32,293 nt of DNA, from IMG/VR virus record IMGVR_UViG_3300032293_001670, positions 1 to 32,293 of that record; one strand, 5' to 3'. This document shows positions 15,655 to 23,881 of the stretch, piece after piece (the first letter of the stretch is position 1; each line of letters begins with the position of its first letter). The translations under genes and the position numbers were made by a program. The notes under the pieces were generated by a model, which was not told the origin of the DNA, did no database searches, and worked only from the letters and a program-made list of their open reading frames with translations. Source of the DNA: a virus.

Positions 15655-15945
15655 ATGAATAAAATAACCCCACTAAATGGCTATATAGTATTAAAGCCAA
15701 TCGAAAGCGAAGAAGAAACATTTGGTAATATTATCATTCCTGATCTTGGTAAAGAAAGACCTGAGATGGGAAAAGTAGTAGCAACATCCAATGTTTATAA
15801 TTACAACACAGACAAACTAGTTATCTCGACTCTTGAAGAAGGAGAGACTGTATTAATCCCTAAACTTGGTTCACAAAGAATCGTATTTGAAGGACAAGAC
15901 TATTTCATTTGTAAAGAATCAGATATTTTAGGAGTTATTGAATAA
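15655..15945 (+). CDS. groES: Co-chaperonin GroES (Cpn10)
   Basis: A 96-residue protein of normal Cpn10 length. Strand LNGYIVLKPIESEEE leads into the mobile loop TFGNIIIPDLGKERPEMG, whose III tripeptide replaces the usual I-V-L that docks to GroEL. VVATSNVYNYN follows, then GETVLIPKLGS, and the ending DYFICKESDILGVIE is the typical l-i-x-r-e-x-D-I-L-g-v close. It caps the phage GroEL encoded 13 bases downstream, and perhaps the host GroEL too, as T4 gp31 does. Confidence 0.85.
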   Translation: MNKITPLNGYIVLKPIESEEETFGNIIIPDLGKERPEMGKVVATSNVYNYNTDKLVISTLEEGETVLIPKLGSQRIVFEGQDYFICKESDILGVIE

Positions 15946-15958
15946 AATAAAAAAGACT

Positions 15959-17590
15959 ATGAGTACAACAAAAAACGTTTTTGGAACAGAGCTTAAAGAA
16001 AAGTTACTTTCCGGTATAGAAAAGTTAAATCAATCAGTATCATCAACATTAGGTCCTGGTGGTCGCACAGTATTAATTCGTGAACAAAATGGTGAAGTTA
16101 AAGTTACAAAAGATGGTGTAACAGTAGCTAAAGCATTTCATAAACTTGAAGATGATATTGAAGATCTTGGTGCACAACTTGTTAAGCAAGTTAGTATTAA
16201 ATCTGCAAATGAAGCAGGTGATGGTACAACAACATCTACACTTCTTGCTACTGAAATGATTAAACAAGGTCTTAAAGAAATTCGTCAAGGCGTTAACGCT
16301 GTTGAGATTAAGAATGAGATTGACAATATCGTTAATGAAGTAGTAAAAGAAATTAAAGAATTAGCAACAGAAATTTCTTCAGAAGAGCAAATTAAACAAG
16401 TTGCAACTATCTCAGGTAATAATGATCCTGAAGTTGGTAACTTAATTGCTGAAGCACTTGATAAAGTAGGTCGTGAAGGTGTAGTAACTATTGAAGAATC
16501 TAAAACTGGTGAAACTACATTAGAGATTGTTGAAGGTATGCAATTTGATCGTGGTTACAAATCACCTTACTTTGTAACTAACAATGTAACAATGCAATCT
16601 GTGCTTGATAATCCATATATTCTTTTATATGATGGACGTATTTCAACTGCACAAGAGTTGTTACAAGTATTGACTAAAGCAAATTCAGAGAATAGACCTT
16701 TATTAATTATCGCTGAAGATATTGGTGATGAAGCTCTTGCTACATTAATTGTAAATAAAATGCGTGGTATTGTACAAGTTTGCGCAGTTAAAGCACCAGA
16801 CTTTGGTGAGCGTAAAACATTAATCTTAGAAGATATTGCTATCTTGACAGGTGGACAAGTTATTTCTAAAGATAAAGGTTTGAAGCTTGATAAATTATCT
16901 ACACAGCAACTCGCTCAATATCTTGGTACAACAAGACTTGTAACTGTATCTAAAGAAGAGACTACTATTATTGATGGTAAAGGTAATGAGAGAGCGATTG
17001 AAGTTAGAGCAGAAGAAATAAAAGAGCAAATTGAAAAAGCTACATCGTTCTACGAGAAAGAGAAGTTGCAAGAAAGACTTGGTAAGTTGATTGGTGGTGT
17101 TGCAATTATTTCTGTAGGTGGTAATAGTGATATTGAGATTAGAGAAAAGAAAGATCGTGTAGAAGATGCATTATTTGCAACTAAAGCAGCTCTTGCTGAC
17201 GGTATCGTACCTGGTGGTGGTGCAACACTTTATAGAGTAGCACTTAATCATAGAGCAGAAAGCAATAGCAATGTAGCAATCGCTAGAGATATTGTTTGCA
17301 ATGCTTTACAAGCACCATTTATTAAGATTTTATCTAATGCTGGTGTAGAAGACTGGTGGAATTATATTCCAAGCGAATTAGTAAAAAATAAAATTTATGA
17401 TGCAAAGAATCATAAAATGGTAGATGCGTTTGAATCAGGCATCATTGATCCAGCTAAAGTTGTTATTACAGCACTTAAGAATGCAACATCAGTAGCAGGA
17501 ACTATTTTGACAACTGAATCTGTTGTATTTGAAAAGAAAGAAAAAAATGACAAGTCAGATCCTATGATGGACATGACTATGGGAATGTAA
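15959..17590 (+). CDS. groEL: Chaperonin GroEL (Cpn60)
   Basis: A 543-residue full-length chaperonin. Equatorial ATP site: TLGPGGRTV near 28-36, GDGTTT near 84-89 with the catalytic Asp, DRVEDAL with the hydrolytic Asp, and [10 protein letters not shown]. Apical domain: [23 protein letters not shown] and helix residues for GroES and substrate binding. It ends in a Met-rich [10 protein letters not shown] tail, like the GGM repeats of bacterial GroEL. The ATG at 15959 is chosen because GroEL proteins begin close to this point; an in-frame TTG at 15938 would overlap groES. A complete phage-encoded GroEL/ES pair suggests that phage proteins, probably capsid subunits, need a dedicated folding chamber. 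Confidence 0.9.
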   Translation: MSTTKNVFGTELKEKLLSGIEKLNQSVSSTLGPGGRTVLIREQNGEVKVTKDGVTVAKAFHKLEDDIEDLGAQLVKQVSIKSANEAGDGTTTSTLLATEMIKQGLKEIRQGVNAVEIKNEIDNIVNEVVKEIKELATEISSEEQIKQVATISGNNDPEVGNLIAEALDKVGREGVVTIEESKTGETTLEIVEGMQFDRGYKSPYFVTNNVTMQSVLDNPYILLYDGRISTAQELLQVLTKANSENRPLLIIAEDIGDEALATLIVNKMRGIVQVCAVKAPDFGERKTLILEDIAILTGGQVISKDKGLKLDKLSTQQLAQYLGTTRLVTVSKEETTIIDGKGNERAIEVRAEEIKEQIEKATSFYEKEKLQERLGKLIGGVAIISVGGNSDIEIREKKDRVEDALFATKAALADGIVPGGGATLYRVALNHRAESNSNVAIARDIVCNALQAPFIKILSNAGVEDWWNYIPSELVKNKIYDAKNHKMVDAFESGIIDPAKVVITALKNATSVAGTILTTESVVFEKKEKNDKSDPMMDMTMGM

Positions 17591-17610
17591 TATTTAAAAA
17601 ACAATAAGTT

Positions 17611-18540
17611 ATGAAAGCAGCCGTAGTAGGTATGCTCAATAATGTTGGTAGTAGCCAAAGCCATCACGGCGGCGGCTATTATCATGTTATGTTGAACATA
17701 CTAAAATCAGAACACCCAGGAGATTTAGATGTTAATCCAGATCCTTCAACATGGAATGAATATGAAAGACTCTACATTCTAGAAGGAGTTAACTATCAAG
17801 AGAACGTATTCAATTTTATTGGAGGACCACAACCTGAACATAGAGCTAAGCTTGAAGCTATGGCTAATTATAAAGGTTTAGCTATTGCAGTTAATGTTCC
17901 TATTGATCTTAATGTGTTCAATAAAAGATTTAATATTGATCATCAGTTTACTGCAATCAACTGTATTGACTTTGCTAGACTACATGCAAATAATACAAAG
18001 AAGTTAGTAAGAGGTGATTCTCATTCGCTTAGTGCATGGAGACCTGGTTTTGGTCTTGATAGAACAGACGGTAAAACTTTGTTTGGATTCTTAAAAGATG
18101 CTGACTCTTTAATTGAAGAGTGGAATCAAAAATATGACGAAGTAGTTATTTACTTTGGTAATATTGATATTCGTTTTCACTTAATGAGGCAAGATAATCC
18201 TGCTGAAGCAGTAGGAAGTCTTATTAGGCGTTATGTAGAGTTTGCTAAGAAACTAAATAATGCAACTCTAGTTAATTTGTTACCAGTTGAGCATGAAAGT
18301 CGTAAATTACCTGGTACAGGTTTGTATCTCAAACAACCTTATTTTGGTACAAGACAAGAAAGAGCAAGGTTAGTAGATACAGCAAATAGGATCATGAATA
18401 ATTCAGGACTTAAAACACTTCAATGGCCAAATGAATGGATTGATGAAGATGGAATAAAAATGTTTGAATACATGGAACCTAAGCAATCAGTACACTTAAA
18501 GCCTAAATATTATATGTTCGCAAACGAATTTGTAAAATAA
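17611..18540 (+). CDS. SGNH/GDSL-like protein in a putative base-modification operon
   Basis: A 309-residue protein. The C-terminal part has an SGNH-hydrolase-like block order: GDSHS (135-139, block I, nucleophile Ser137), YFGNIDIRFH (181-190, similar to block III G-x-N-D), and SVHLKPKYY (293-301, similar to block V with catalytic His). The N-terminal ~130 residues (VGMLNNVGSSQSHHGGGYYH) form an unrecognised region ending in AIAVNVPIDL. There is no signal peptide, so it acts in the cytoplasm, on a nucleotide, DNA adduct or acyl substrate. Its stop overlaps the next start as TAATG at 18540, and a PLP-enzyme gene follows, so all three probably serve one pathway. The hydrolase activity itself is inferred from motifs only. 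Confidence 0.5.
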   Translation: MKAAVVGMLNNVGSSQSHHGGGYYHVMLNILKSEHPGDLDVNPDPSTWNEYERLYILEGVNYQENVFNFIGGPQPEHRAKLEAMANYKGLAIAVNVPIDLNVFNKRFNIDHQFTAINCIDFARLHANNTKKLVRGDSHSLSAWRPGFGLDRTDGKTLFGFLKDADSLIEEWNQKYDEVVIYFGNIDIRFHLMRQDNPAEAVGSLIRRYVEFAKKLNNATLVNLLPVEHESRKLPGTGLYLKQPYFGTRQERARLVDTANRIMNNSGLKTLQWPNEWIDEDGIKMFEYMEPKQSVHLKPKYYMFANEFVK

Positions 18541-19583
18541 TGCAAAAATTTATTATCAACGAAAAGTTACTTGACGCATTAGATGAATACGATAAACGTA
18601 GTTTATTAATGCAACAACATGGTAGTCTTAAGCTTCCTTATGATGGAGACTTACTTGCAGATGTTAATGACGATTTAATTTATCATGTGCCTATTTATGA
18701 TACTGCGCATCGTAGATTTGCAGCATTCTGCGCTTTTACTGAAGCCGTATGGTATAAAGAAAAAGACTTAAGAGGAATGGGTAATCACTTTACACATCAT
18801 GATATAAAAGATGAGTTTGATTGGTTTATGCTATTCTATTTATTTAGACTAAGTGGTTCTGGTATTAATTACGTACCTAGATATAAAACAGATCATATCA
18901 AGGACATCCTGGGTACGCATGGTTTCGGTAATTTCTGGATTGTAGATTCTATATTAAAAGAAAGATATACATGGCCAGAATGGAAAGAAGACCTTAGAAA
19001 CCGCATCACGCCTTTTACAGATAATAAAGGATACTTACTTCCACAATTCACTTTTGAAGGCGAGACTAGAGGACACTTAAGACGTTTTATTCTTGAACAC
19101 TCAGAAGGTTTAGTTAGACATATTTATGAAGCTGTTACTACTAAAAGATTAGATATCTATCAAGTAACAGATATTGGTAATGAATATCTTAATAGTGTTG
19201 GATTTAAAAAACAAAACTTCGTATTAACTGCATTTGCTGCTGACTTAGGTGAATATTTTCCTAATATGGTAAATCCTAAAGGTTGGGTATATGCAGGAAC
19301 AAATGCTATCCGTTGCATCAAAGCTATTTTTCCTAAAGTTAGTCCTAAAGTAAAAGAGTTTGAGTATATTAATGAAGTACTACAATTCCTATCTAATAGA
19401 TATAATTTGAATCCAATTGATTGTGAAGATAGTAGAGCTTGTGACGTAGTTCGTTATTTCCAAGAATATCAATCTGAAGATCATATTATTAAAAATAACG
19501 GTCGTAGGATGTATAATAATTCTATTCTTAAACAAACATGGGGTCATGATAAGTATTATGACTTTGCAACCAAACTAAAATAG
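18540..19583 (+). CDS. Putative DNA-base hypermodification enzyme (aGPT-PPlase / hmU kinase helical domain-like)
   Basis: A 347-residue, apparently all-alpha protein. Blocks FYLFRLSGSGINY (114-126), THGFGNFW, a GFKKQNFVLTAFAADLGEYF segment followed by GWVYAGTNAIRCIKAIFP, and IDCEDSRACDVVRYFQEY resemble the helical helix-hairpin-helix-like superfamily. That family includes alpha-glutamyl/putrescinyl-thymine pyrophosphorylases and the helical domain of 5-hydroxymethyl-dU DNA kinases, which replace a hydroxymethyl group on a base in phage DNA with larger moieties. I rely on pattern memory, not a search. Position between an SGNH-like gene (1-base overlap) and a PLP-enzyme gene (2-base gap), near TS paralogues, supports the idea. 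Confidence 0.45.
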   Translation: MQKFIINEKLLDALDEYDKRSLLMQQHGSLKLPYDGDLLADVNDDLIYHVPIYDTAHRRFAAFCAFTEAVWYKEKDLRGMGNHFTHHDIKDEFDWFMLFYLFRLSGSGINYVPRYKTDHIKDILGTHGFGNFWIVDSILKERYTWPEWKEDLRNRITPFTDNKGYLLPQFTFEGETRGHLRRFILEHSEGLVRHIYEAVTTKRLDIYQVTDIGNEYLNSVGFKKQNFVLTAFAADLGEYFPNMVNPKGWVYAGTNAIRCIKAIFPKVSPKVKEFEYINEVLQFLSNRYNLNPIDCEDSRACDVVRYFQEYQSEDHIIKNNGRRMYNNSILKQTWGHDKYYDFATKLK

Positions 19584-19585
19584 TT

Positions 19586-20470
19586 ATGTTCATAAATAAA
19601 GCAACTGATCAATCAAATTTAGACATGGCAGATGGTAGAGATTTAAATTACTATCTTGAAATGACTAAAGATTATAAGCCCGATTTTGACTTTTCAATAA
19701 AACAAATAGATGGTTACAATGTAATTGATGATGGAGAGTTTCAATATGGAAGTAAAGCAAAGATGGGTGACTTCATGATCAGTCAAGTAAAAGAAGATAC
19801 ATTAGTTTATGTTGCACCAAGAACAGGCTACGCTCCATATTCACTTACATATCTTGCAAAGAAGTACAATAAAAAACTTGTACTACTTATGCCAGCATCT
19901 AAAGAAGCTTCTGAACATCAACTACGAGTTATTGAAGATGGTGCGACTCCAATATTCTTAAAGACTCCTGCAATGCCAACTATAAATGGTTGGGCAAAAG
20001 AGTTCGCACAAAAAATTGGCGCAAAGTATTTACCGTTTGGTCTTAAGCATGAACAAGTTGTAGCCGGTGGAGTTAAGATATTTCATGAAGCATTTAAAGA
20101 TAAAAACATAGATGAACTATGGACAGTATTTTCAACAGGAGTTTTATCTAGAACGCTTCAGATTGCACTTCCAGATACTAAATTTAATGCAGTAGCAGTT
20201 GCAAGAAATGTGCAACCAGGTGAATTAGGTAGAGCTAAATTTTATGCGTATCATAAAGAGTTCCTTAAAGATTGTGACATCGATACTCCATTTGATTGTA
20301 TCAAAACCTATGATGCAAAAGGTTGGGATTATATGAAACGTTATGGTCACTCTGGAAATTGGTTTTGGAATGTTGCTAGAAATATGCCTAAGCCTACAAT
20401 TAAACCAAGTGATGTAGACTCTCAAAGAGAGTGGGGTGATAAGTCTGATATTATTAAGTACTTAGGATAA
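19586..20470 (+). CDS. PLP-dependent fold type II enzyme-like protein
   Basis: A 294-residue protein resembling the tryptophan-synthase-beta/ACC-deaminase superfamily. DGEFQYGSKAKMGDF (49-63) parallels the G-G-N-K-x-R-K-L signature, making Lys57 the likely Schiff-base lysine. APRTGYAPYSLTYLAKKYNK then KLVLLMPASKE and a DGATPIFL strand follow the usual cofactor-domain order. VFSTGVLSRTL may be the phosphate-binding loop. In known phage thymidine-hypermodification pathways PLP enzymes process an amino acid attached to the base; the operon context suggests something similar here. A free amino acid substrate is the alternative. It starts as TAGTTATG, the G coming from the preceding stop codon. 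Confidence 0.55.
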   Translation: MFINKATDQSNLDMADGRDLNYYLEMTKDYKPDFDFSIKQIDGYNVIDDGEFQYGSKAKMGDFMISQVKEDTLVYVAPRTGYAPYSLTYLAKKYNKKLVLLMPASKEASEHQLRVIEDGATPIFLKTPAMPTINGWAKEFAQKIGAKYLPFGLKHEQVVAGGVKIFHEAFKDKNIDELWTVFSTGVLSRTLQIALPDTKFNAVAVARNVQPGELGRAKFYAYHKEFLKDCDIDTPFDCIKTYDAKGWDYMKRYGHSGNWFWNVARNMPKPTIKPSDVDSQREWGDKSDIIKYLG

Positions 20471-20509
20471 TAGTTTTACCATTTATTAATTCTGTTTTAT
20501 ATTTATTCC

Positions 20510-20815
20510 ATGAATATACTAGAACAAGCAAACGAGATTATCTACAAGAGATCTGAAGAGAAAGCCCGTCAATATGGGCCAATGCAAGAAGGTATGCAAG
20601 AAGCAGCTAAAATTGCATCGTTATTAAGTCGTAAAGAACTAACTGCAGTTGATATGTATAACGCAATGATTGCATTAAAGTTATCAAGACAAGCTTACAA
20701 CCACAAAGAAGACAATTTATTAGATTGTGTTGCGTATATTGCTTCACTAAATGATTATCAAAACAATGTTCAAAATGAAGATACAAAAGTTACGAAACGT
20801 AAAGACCCCAAATAG
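20510..20815 (+). CDS. DUF6378-like small phage protein
   Basis: A 101-residue helical protein. EKARQYGPMQEGMQEAAKIA, then LTAVDMYNAMIALKLSRQAY and HKEDNLLDCVAYIASL, match the layout I associate with DUF6378 (QYG...A-x-i...alKlaR...h-x-D-n-x-x-D-x-x-gY), found in many phages. The acidic and His residues near the end suggest a metal-dependent nucleotide-handling helix bundle similar in style to MazG/all-alpha NTP pyrophosphatases, but no activity is established. Preceded by ATATTTAT at 20499-20506. It overlaps the dUTPase gene by 41 bases. Confidence 0.6.
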   Translation: MNILEQANEIIYKRSEEKARQYGPMQEGMQEAAKIASLLSRKELTAVDMYNAMIALKLSRQAYNHKEDNLLDCVAYIASLNDYQNNVQNEDTKVTKRKDPK

Positions 20816-21203
20816 AGGCACAGAGGCATCAGCAGGAATTGATTTTTATGTACCTGAGGATTTTGAAACTACAATACTAAAGCCAGGTGAATCAGTATTG
20901 ATCCCATCAGGTGTTAGAGTACAAGTTCCTAGAGGCTATGCTCTAGTAGCATTTAATAAATCAGGTGTAGCTGTTAAGCAAGGACTATCAGTAGGTGCTT
21001 GCGTAGTAGATGAAGACTATGAAGGAGAAGTTCATCTCCACATGATTAATACATCTGATAAAGATCAAACTATTGTTACAGGACAAAAATTAGTCCAGTT
21101 CGTTTTAATTCCAGTTGGTTACCTAGATATATTAGAAGTTGATGAATTACCAAACAGAAATACACAAAGAGGCTCAGGTGGATTCGGTTCTACAGGACTT
21201 TAA
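20775..21203 (+). CDS. dut: dUTPase (deoxyuridine 5'-triphosphate nucleotidohydrolase)
   Basis: A trimeric-type dUTPase with all five motifs in order: ASAGIDFYVP (I), NKSGVAVKQGLSV (II), VVDEDYEGEVHLHMIN (III, catalytic Asp), GQKLVQFVLIP (IV) and RGSGGFGSTG (V, the C-terminal P-loop-like arm). It converts dUTP to dUMP, keeping uracil out of DNA and feeding thymidylate synthase. The ATG at 20775 gives the usual start close to the first strand (MKIQKLR); ATGs at 20751 and 20766 are alternatives. Motif II has Asn where Arg is usual. It overlaps the genes on both sides, 41 bases upstream and 62 downstream. Confidence 0.88.
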   Translation: MKIQKLRNVKTPNRGTEASAGIDFYVPEDFETTILKPGESVLIPSGVRVQVPRGYALVAFNKSGVAVKQGLSVGACVVDEDYEGEVHLHMINTSDKDQTIVTGQKLVQFVLIPVGYLDILEVDELPNRNTQRGSGGFGSTGL

Positions 21204-21606
21204 GCAAAAAATACTAAACAGAGTATTTATTAACATAGCTAAGGAAACTTCTACTCTGTCACACTGCGTTCGATCAAAAGTCGGCGCAGTTTTAGTTAAA
21301 GATGGCAATATAATATCATTTGGATATAATGGCACTCCTGCAGGTATGGACAACACTTGTGAGAAAGATGGTGTCACTCTGCCCCATGTTATCCACGCAG
21401 AAGTGAATGCCGTCCTAAAAGCCGCAAAATGTGGCAACTCTGTAGATGGTTCCACTTTGTACTTAACACTTAGTCCTTGTTTAGACTGCTCTAAACTTAT
21501 TTTGCAATCAGGAATAAAAAAAGTTATATATTTGAATGTATATCGAAATACTCAAGGCATAGACTTTTTATCACAATTTATACAAGTAGAACAATATGGA
21601 CAATAA
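21142..21606 (+). CDS. dCMP deaminase
   Basis: A zinc-dependent deaminase with HAEVNA (zinc His85 and proton-shuttle Glu87, counting from ATG 21142) and SPCLDC (Cys113, Cys116). CVRSKVGAVLVKDGNIISFGYNGTP is the typical N-terminal strand region of dCMP/dCTP deaminases. It converts dCMP to dUMP for thymidylate synthesis. The first ATG gives a 62-base overlap with the dUTPase gene; GTG at 21178 (MDSVLQDF...) would shorten it and is also plausible. The start of the following TS-like gene overlaps the last 11 bases. Confidence 0.87.
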   Translation: MNYQTEIHKEAQVDSVLQDFKQKILNRVFINIAKETSTLSHCVRSKVGAVLVKDGNIISFGYNGTPAGMDNTCEKDGVTLPHVIHAEVNAVLKAAKCGNSVDGSTLYLTLSPCLDCSKLILQSGIKKVIYLNVYRNTQGIDFLSQFIQVEQYGQ

Positions 21607-22243
21607 AATTTATTCGACCCCTACTAGTGCATTTGAAAACTTATTTCATTATATTGTAGATACAGGTGAAGACTTTGCTAATACTAAAGCTAAGTTCAAT
21701 GTTTCTTTTACAATCGATAATCCAGCAGATAAAGTAATTACAACTCCTAGACGTAAGTTTAACCAAGATTATGCAGAATATGAATGGGAATGGTATGTTA
21801 AAGGAGATAGAGATGCTAAACAAATCGCAGAACGCGCTAAGATATGGAATCAAATGATGATACCATATACTACAGAAGTAAACTCTAACTACGGGTACTT
21901 CTGGAATTATAATGAACAACTTAACAAAGTTATTAGCGAACTAAAAAGAAATAAAGAAACACGTCGAGCAATTGTTGTACATTACATTCTACACGAAATA
22001 GATAGATACAAATATGATACACCTTGTAATGACGTACTTAATTTCTATATCAAAAACGATAAACTACATCTTACAGTCTTTGCTAGATCCATTGATCTTG
22101 TGTTTGGTTTCTGTAACGACCAATACACATTTGCTAAACTAATGGAGTTAGTTTCAGAAAAGACAGGCTATCCAGTAGGTCAAATGCATTGGTTTATCAC
22201 AAATCTACATGTTTATCCTAGGCATTACGACATGTTCAACTAA
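21596..22243 (+). CDS. Thymidylate synthase-family protein, probable dCMP hydroxymethylase
   Basis: A 215-residue member of the TS family, shorter than ThyA (264 in E. coli) and T4 gp42 (246). It keeps catalytic Cys144 (DTPCNDVLNF), the phosphate-binding Arg pair (TRRAIVV, 123-124), RSIDLVFGF and the C-terminal LHVYPRHYD. In ThyA the base-recognising Asn lies in G-L-P-F-N; here the block reads G-F-C-N-D, putting Asp175 at the Asn position in an ungapped comparison. T4 dCMP hydroxymethylase has Asp at the same place, so dCMP is the likely substrate and 5-hydroxymethyl-dCMP a likely product. Asn174 next door leaves room for dUMP. A separate true ThyA lies at 23881. Confidence 0.65.
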   Translation: MDNKIYSTPTSAFENLFHYIVDTGEDFANTKAKFNVSFTIDNPADKVITTPRRKFNQDYAEYEWEWYVKGDRDAKQIAERAKIWNQMMIPYTTEVNSNYGYFWNYNEQLNKVISELKRNKETRRAIVVHYILHEIDRYKYDTPCNDVLNFYIKNDKLHLTVFARSIDLVFGFCNDQYTFAKLMELVSEKTGYPVGQMHWFITNLHVYPRHYDMFN

Positions 22244-22260
22244 ATAAAAAAATAAAGGTT

Positions 22261-22755
22261 ATGATATTTGAAACTAAAATGGCTAGAGAGCATATTGAAG
22301 AAAGACTTTCTCAATTGTCAAGAAAAACTTACAATCAATTTGTTTGGTGGAGACGCTATCAACAAAGGCAAACTCTGCATCCTTATCGTACTCTTTATGA
22401 GAAAATAGTTAATGGTGATTATGAAACATCTGATTATTACTATCAAGCAGAACATGAGAATTATTTACTTGAAGACGCAACTCAACACCTAAAGACTTAT
22501 GAAGAAAAGTTAGATAAGATCAGTTTATTTAGAGCCAGATACAAAAAGCTTCATGAAGACTTCTTAAAAGAAGAAACAGAAATAGTTAAAAACATGAAGA
22601 AAGACTTTAAGAAAGAATTTAGAGTATCTGAAGAAGAGCTAGATTCTATCATGGAATCTTTTAATGGTACAACATTAGAGCTCTATGAATACATGAAAGA
22701 GTTAAAGGGGGCGGTTACTCAAAACCTTAAACCCATGCCAAAAATTGCTTTATAA
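22261..22755 (+). CDS. Hypothetical coiled-coil protein
   Basis: A 164-residue, highly charged protein. Aromatic-rich N-terminal segment (YNQFVWWRRYQQRQ, YETSDYYYQAEHENY), then long helical stretches with heptad-like spacing (LKTYEEKLDKISLFRARYKKL onwards). No enzyme motifs, cysteines or membrane segment. It starts AAGGTTATG and is followed by AT-rich DNA with a 12-base A5TAT5 palindrome. Function unknown; DNA or RNA binding or a structural role are equally open. Confidence 0.5.
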   Translation: MIFETKMAREHIEERLSQLSRKTYNQFVWWRRYQQRQTLHPYRTLYEKIVNGDYETSDYYYQAEHENYLLEDATQHLKTYEEKLDKISLFRARYKKLHEDFLKEETEIVKNMKKDFKKEFRVSEEELDSIMESFNGTTLELYEYMKELKGAVTQNLKPMPKIAL

Positions 22756-22806
22756 AAATATTTTTTTCTTTAATTTTATTGTTATATATTTATCAAAAGA
22801 AAGGTT

Positions 22807-23382
22807 ATGGAAGTCAAAGCAAAAAATTCCTTTTTTCAAAGTCTGAAGAGGTTAACGTGGGAGTCTAGTCTTATTTATAGGACTTACAATACCATAGTGA
22901 AACAACTTCCTGAGTTCTTTAAGAACATATGGAGGTTTCGCCGTGAGTTGTGGTCTCACAGATGGTGGGATCATAGCTTTACTTTAATGATTTTGAGAAA
23001 GTCTGTAGAAATACAGGCTAATGGAATGGAAACAAAAGGTTATGAAATTAAAGAGTCTAGTGATAAGAAGATCATTAAAATGAAAAGACTTTGTCAAATC
23101 ATTGATAACATAGTTGATTCAAACTATATCATGATGGCAGAAGAAATTCACGGACAAATTAATTATAAACCACTCAGATTTATAGAAACAGGAAATGAAG
23201 ACTTTTATATGCTAGCAGATGACGATACTCCAGAAGAGAAAGATCATCAAAGAAAAGTATATAAAGAAGCGCATAGGCTAGAGCAAAAAGAGTGGAAAGA
23301 GTTTTGCGAGATCATCCATGGAAAGAAGTATAAGGAGTACAAAGATTGGGATGGATCGGATCTTAGAACCTGGTGGGACTAA
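22807..23382 (+). CDS. Conserved phage protein of unknown function with C-terminal WWD
   Basis: A 191-residue protein. RFRRELWSHRWWDHSFTLMI (43-62) followed by KSVEIQANGME, and a final RTWWD, fit a protein type I recognise in many large phages: an N-terminal (R/W)-x-x-x-D-W/WWD-h-x-x-h-x-x-h-h-x-x-K helix, a variable middle and a terminal WWD. Its role is not known. There is no signal peptide; the first half is amphipathic and may associate with membrane or a partner. It starts AAAGGTTATG after an ATATTTAT motif at 22786-22793, suggesting its own promoter. Confidence 0.55.
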   Translation: MEVKAKNSFFQSLKRLTWESSLIYRTYNTIVKQLPEFFKNIWRFRRELWSHRWWDHSFTLMILRKSVEIQANGMETKGYEIKESSDKKIIKMKRLCQIIDNIVDSNYIMMAEEIHGQINYKPLRFIETGNEDFYMLADDDTPEEKDHQRKVYKEAHRLEQKEWKEFCEIIHGKKYKEYKDWDGSDLRTWWD

Positions 23383-23394
23383 AAAAAATATACT

Positions 23395-23586
23395 ATGTTT
23401 ATAATTTATGCAATCGCTTTCGCTCTACTAGCAGCACTTGTATGGCTGTGGGTAGGAGGTATTGACTATATGAAGAAAAACCACCCTGATTATAAAGGAG
23501 AAGACTTTTTAGATGAAAGAGAAGCTGTAAACAGAGTAGCAGGTAGGGAGATGGCCGATGAAAACATCTACGACGAAATATACTAA
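23395..23586 (+). CDS. Small conserved phage membrane protein
   Basis: A 63-residue protein with one N-terminal membrane span (IIYAIAFALLAALVWLWV) and a cytoplasmic-type tail containing GIDYMKKNHPDYKGEDFLDE. The M-K-x-N-H-P-D-Y-K-G-E-D-F-L-D element is very similar to a small protein I associate with T4-like and other large phages. Function unknown; a possible membrane regulator. The gene overlaps the next by 29 bases. Confidence 0.6.
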   Translation: MFIIYAIAFALLAALVWLWVGGIDYMKKNHPDYKGEDFLDEREAVNRVAGREMADENIYDEIY

Positions 23587-23881
23587 ACAATTAAATATGG
23601 TAAAGGTTTTAACTACGGCTGTCATAGTAGCTATGGCAATGCTATTTATTCAAGTTTATTTTACATCATCTTCACAAAAGCAACTAAAAGAAGTTCAATC
23701 AATTTGTGATAGTTTACAAACTAGAGTACTACAAGCAGAAAATTTTGCTGATAGTATTAAAAGCGAATTATTCGTATATGAAACTCAATTAAATCGTTAT
23801 TATATTGCTCTTGAGATGTTAGAAAATGAAAACTATGCCGCAGCATCTGAATTTAATAAACGCTTATCAATGACTGAATAA
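23558..23881 (+). CDS. Small single-span membrane protein with coiled coil
   Basis: A 107-residue protein with a membrane segment (about residues 17-36, VLTTAVIVAMAMLFIQVYF) followed by a charged coiled coil (QKQLKEVQSICDSLQTRVLQ) extending to the C-terminus. No family is recognised. It overlaps the upstream small membrane protein gene by 29 bases and the thymidylate synthase gene by one base (TAATG at 23881). It may work with the preceding membrane protein; no direct evidence. Confidence 0.5.
   Translation: MKTSTTKYTKQLNMVKVLTTAVIVAMAMLFIQVYFTSSSQKQLKEVQSICDSLQTRVLQAENFADSIKSELFVYETQLNRYYIALEMLENENYAAASEFNKRLSMTE

Noticed and set aside
17410-17685. 91-codon minus-strand frame across the groEL end
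   Set aside because: Runs antisense to conserved GroEL sequence and the next start; composition is not protein-like.
22754-22767. A5-TAT5 palindrome with extended T-run after the coiled-coil gene
   Set aside because: Pure A/T with no loop; expected by chance in this composition and not a stable terminator hairpin.
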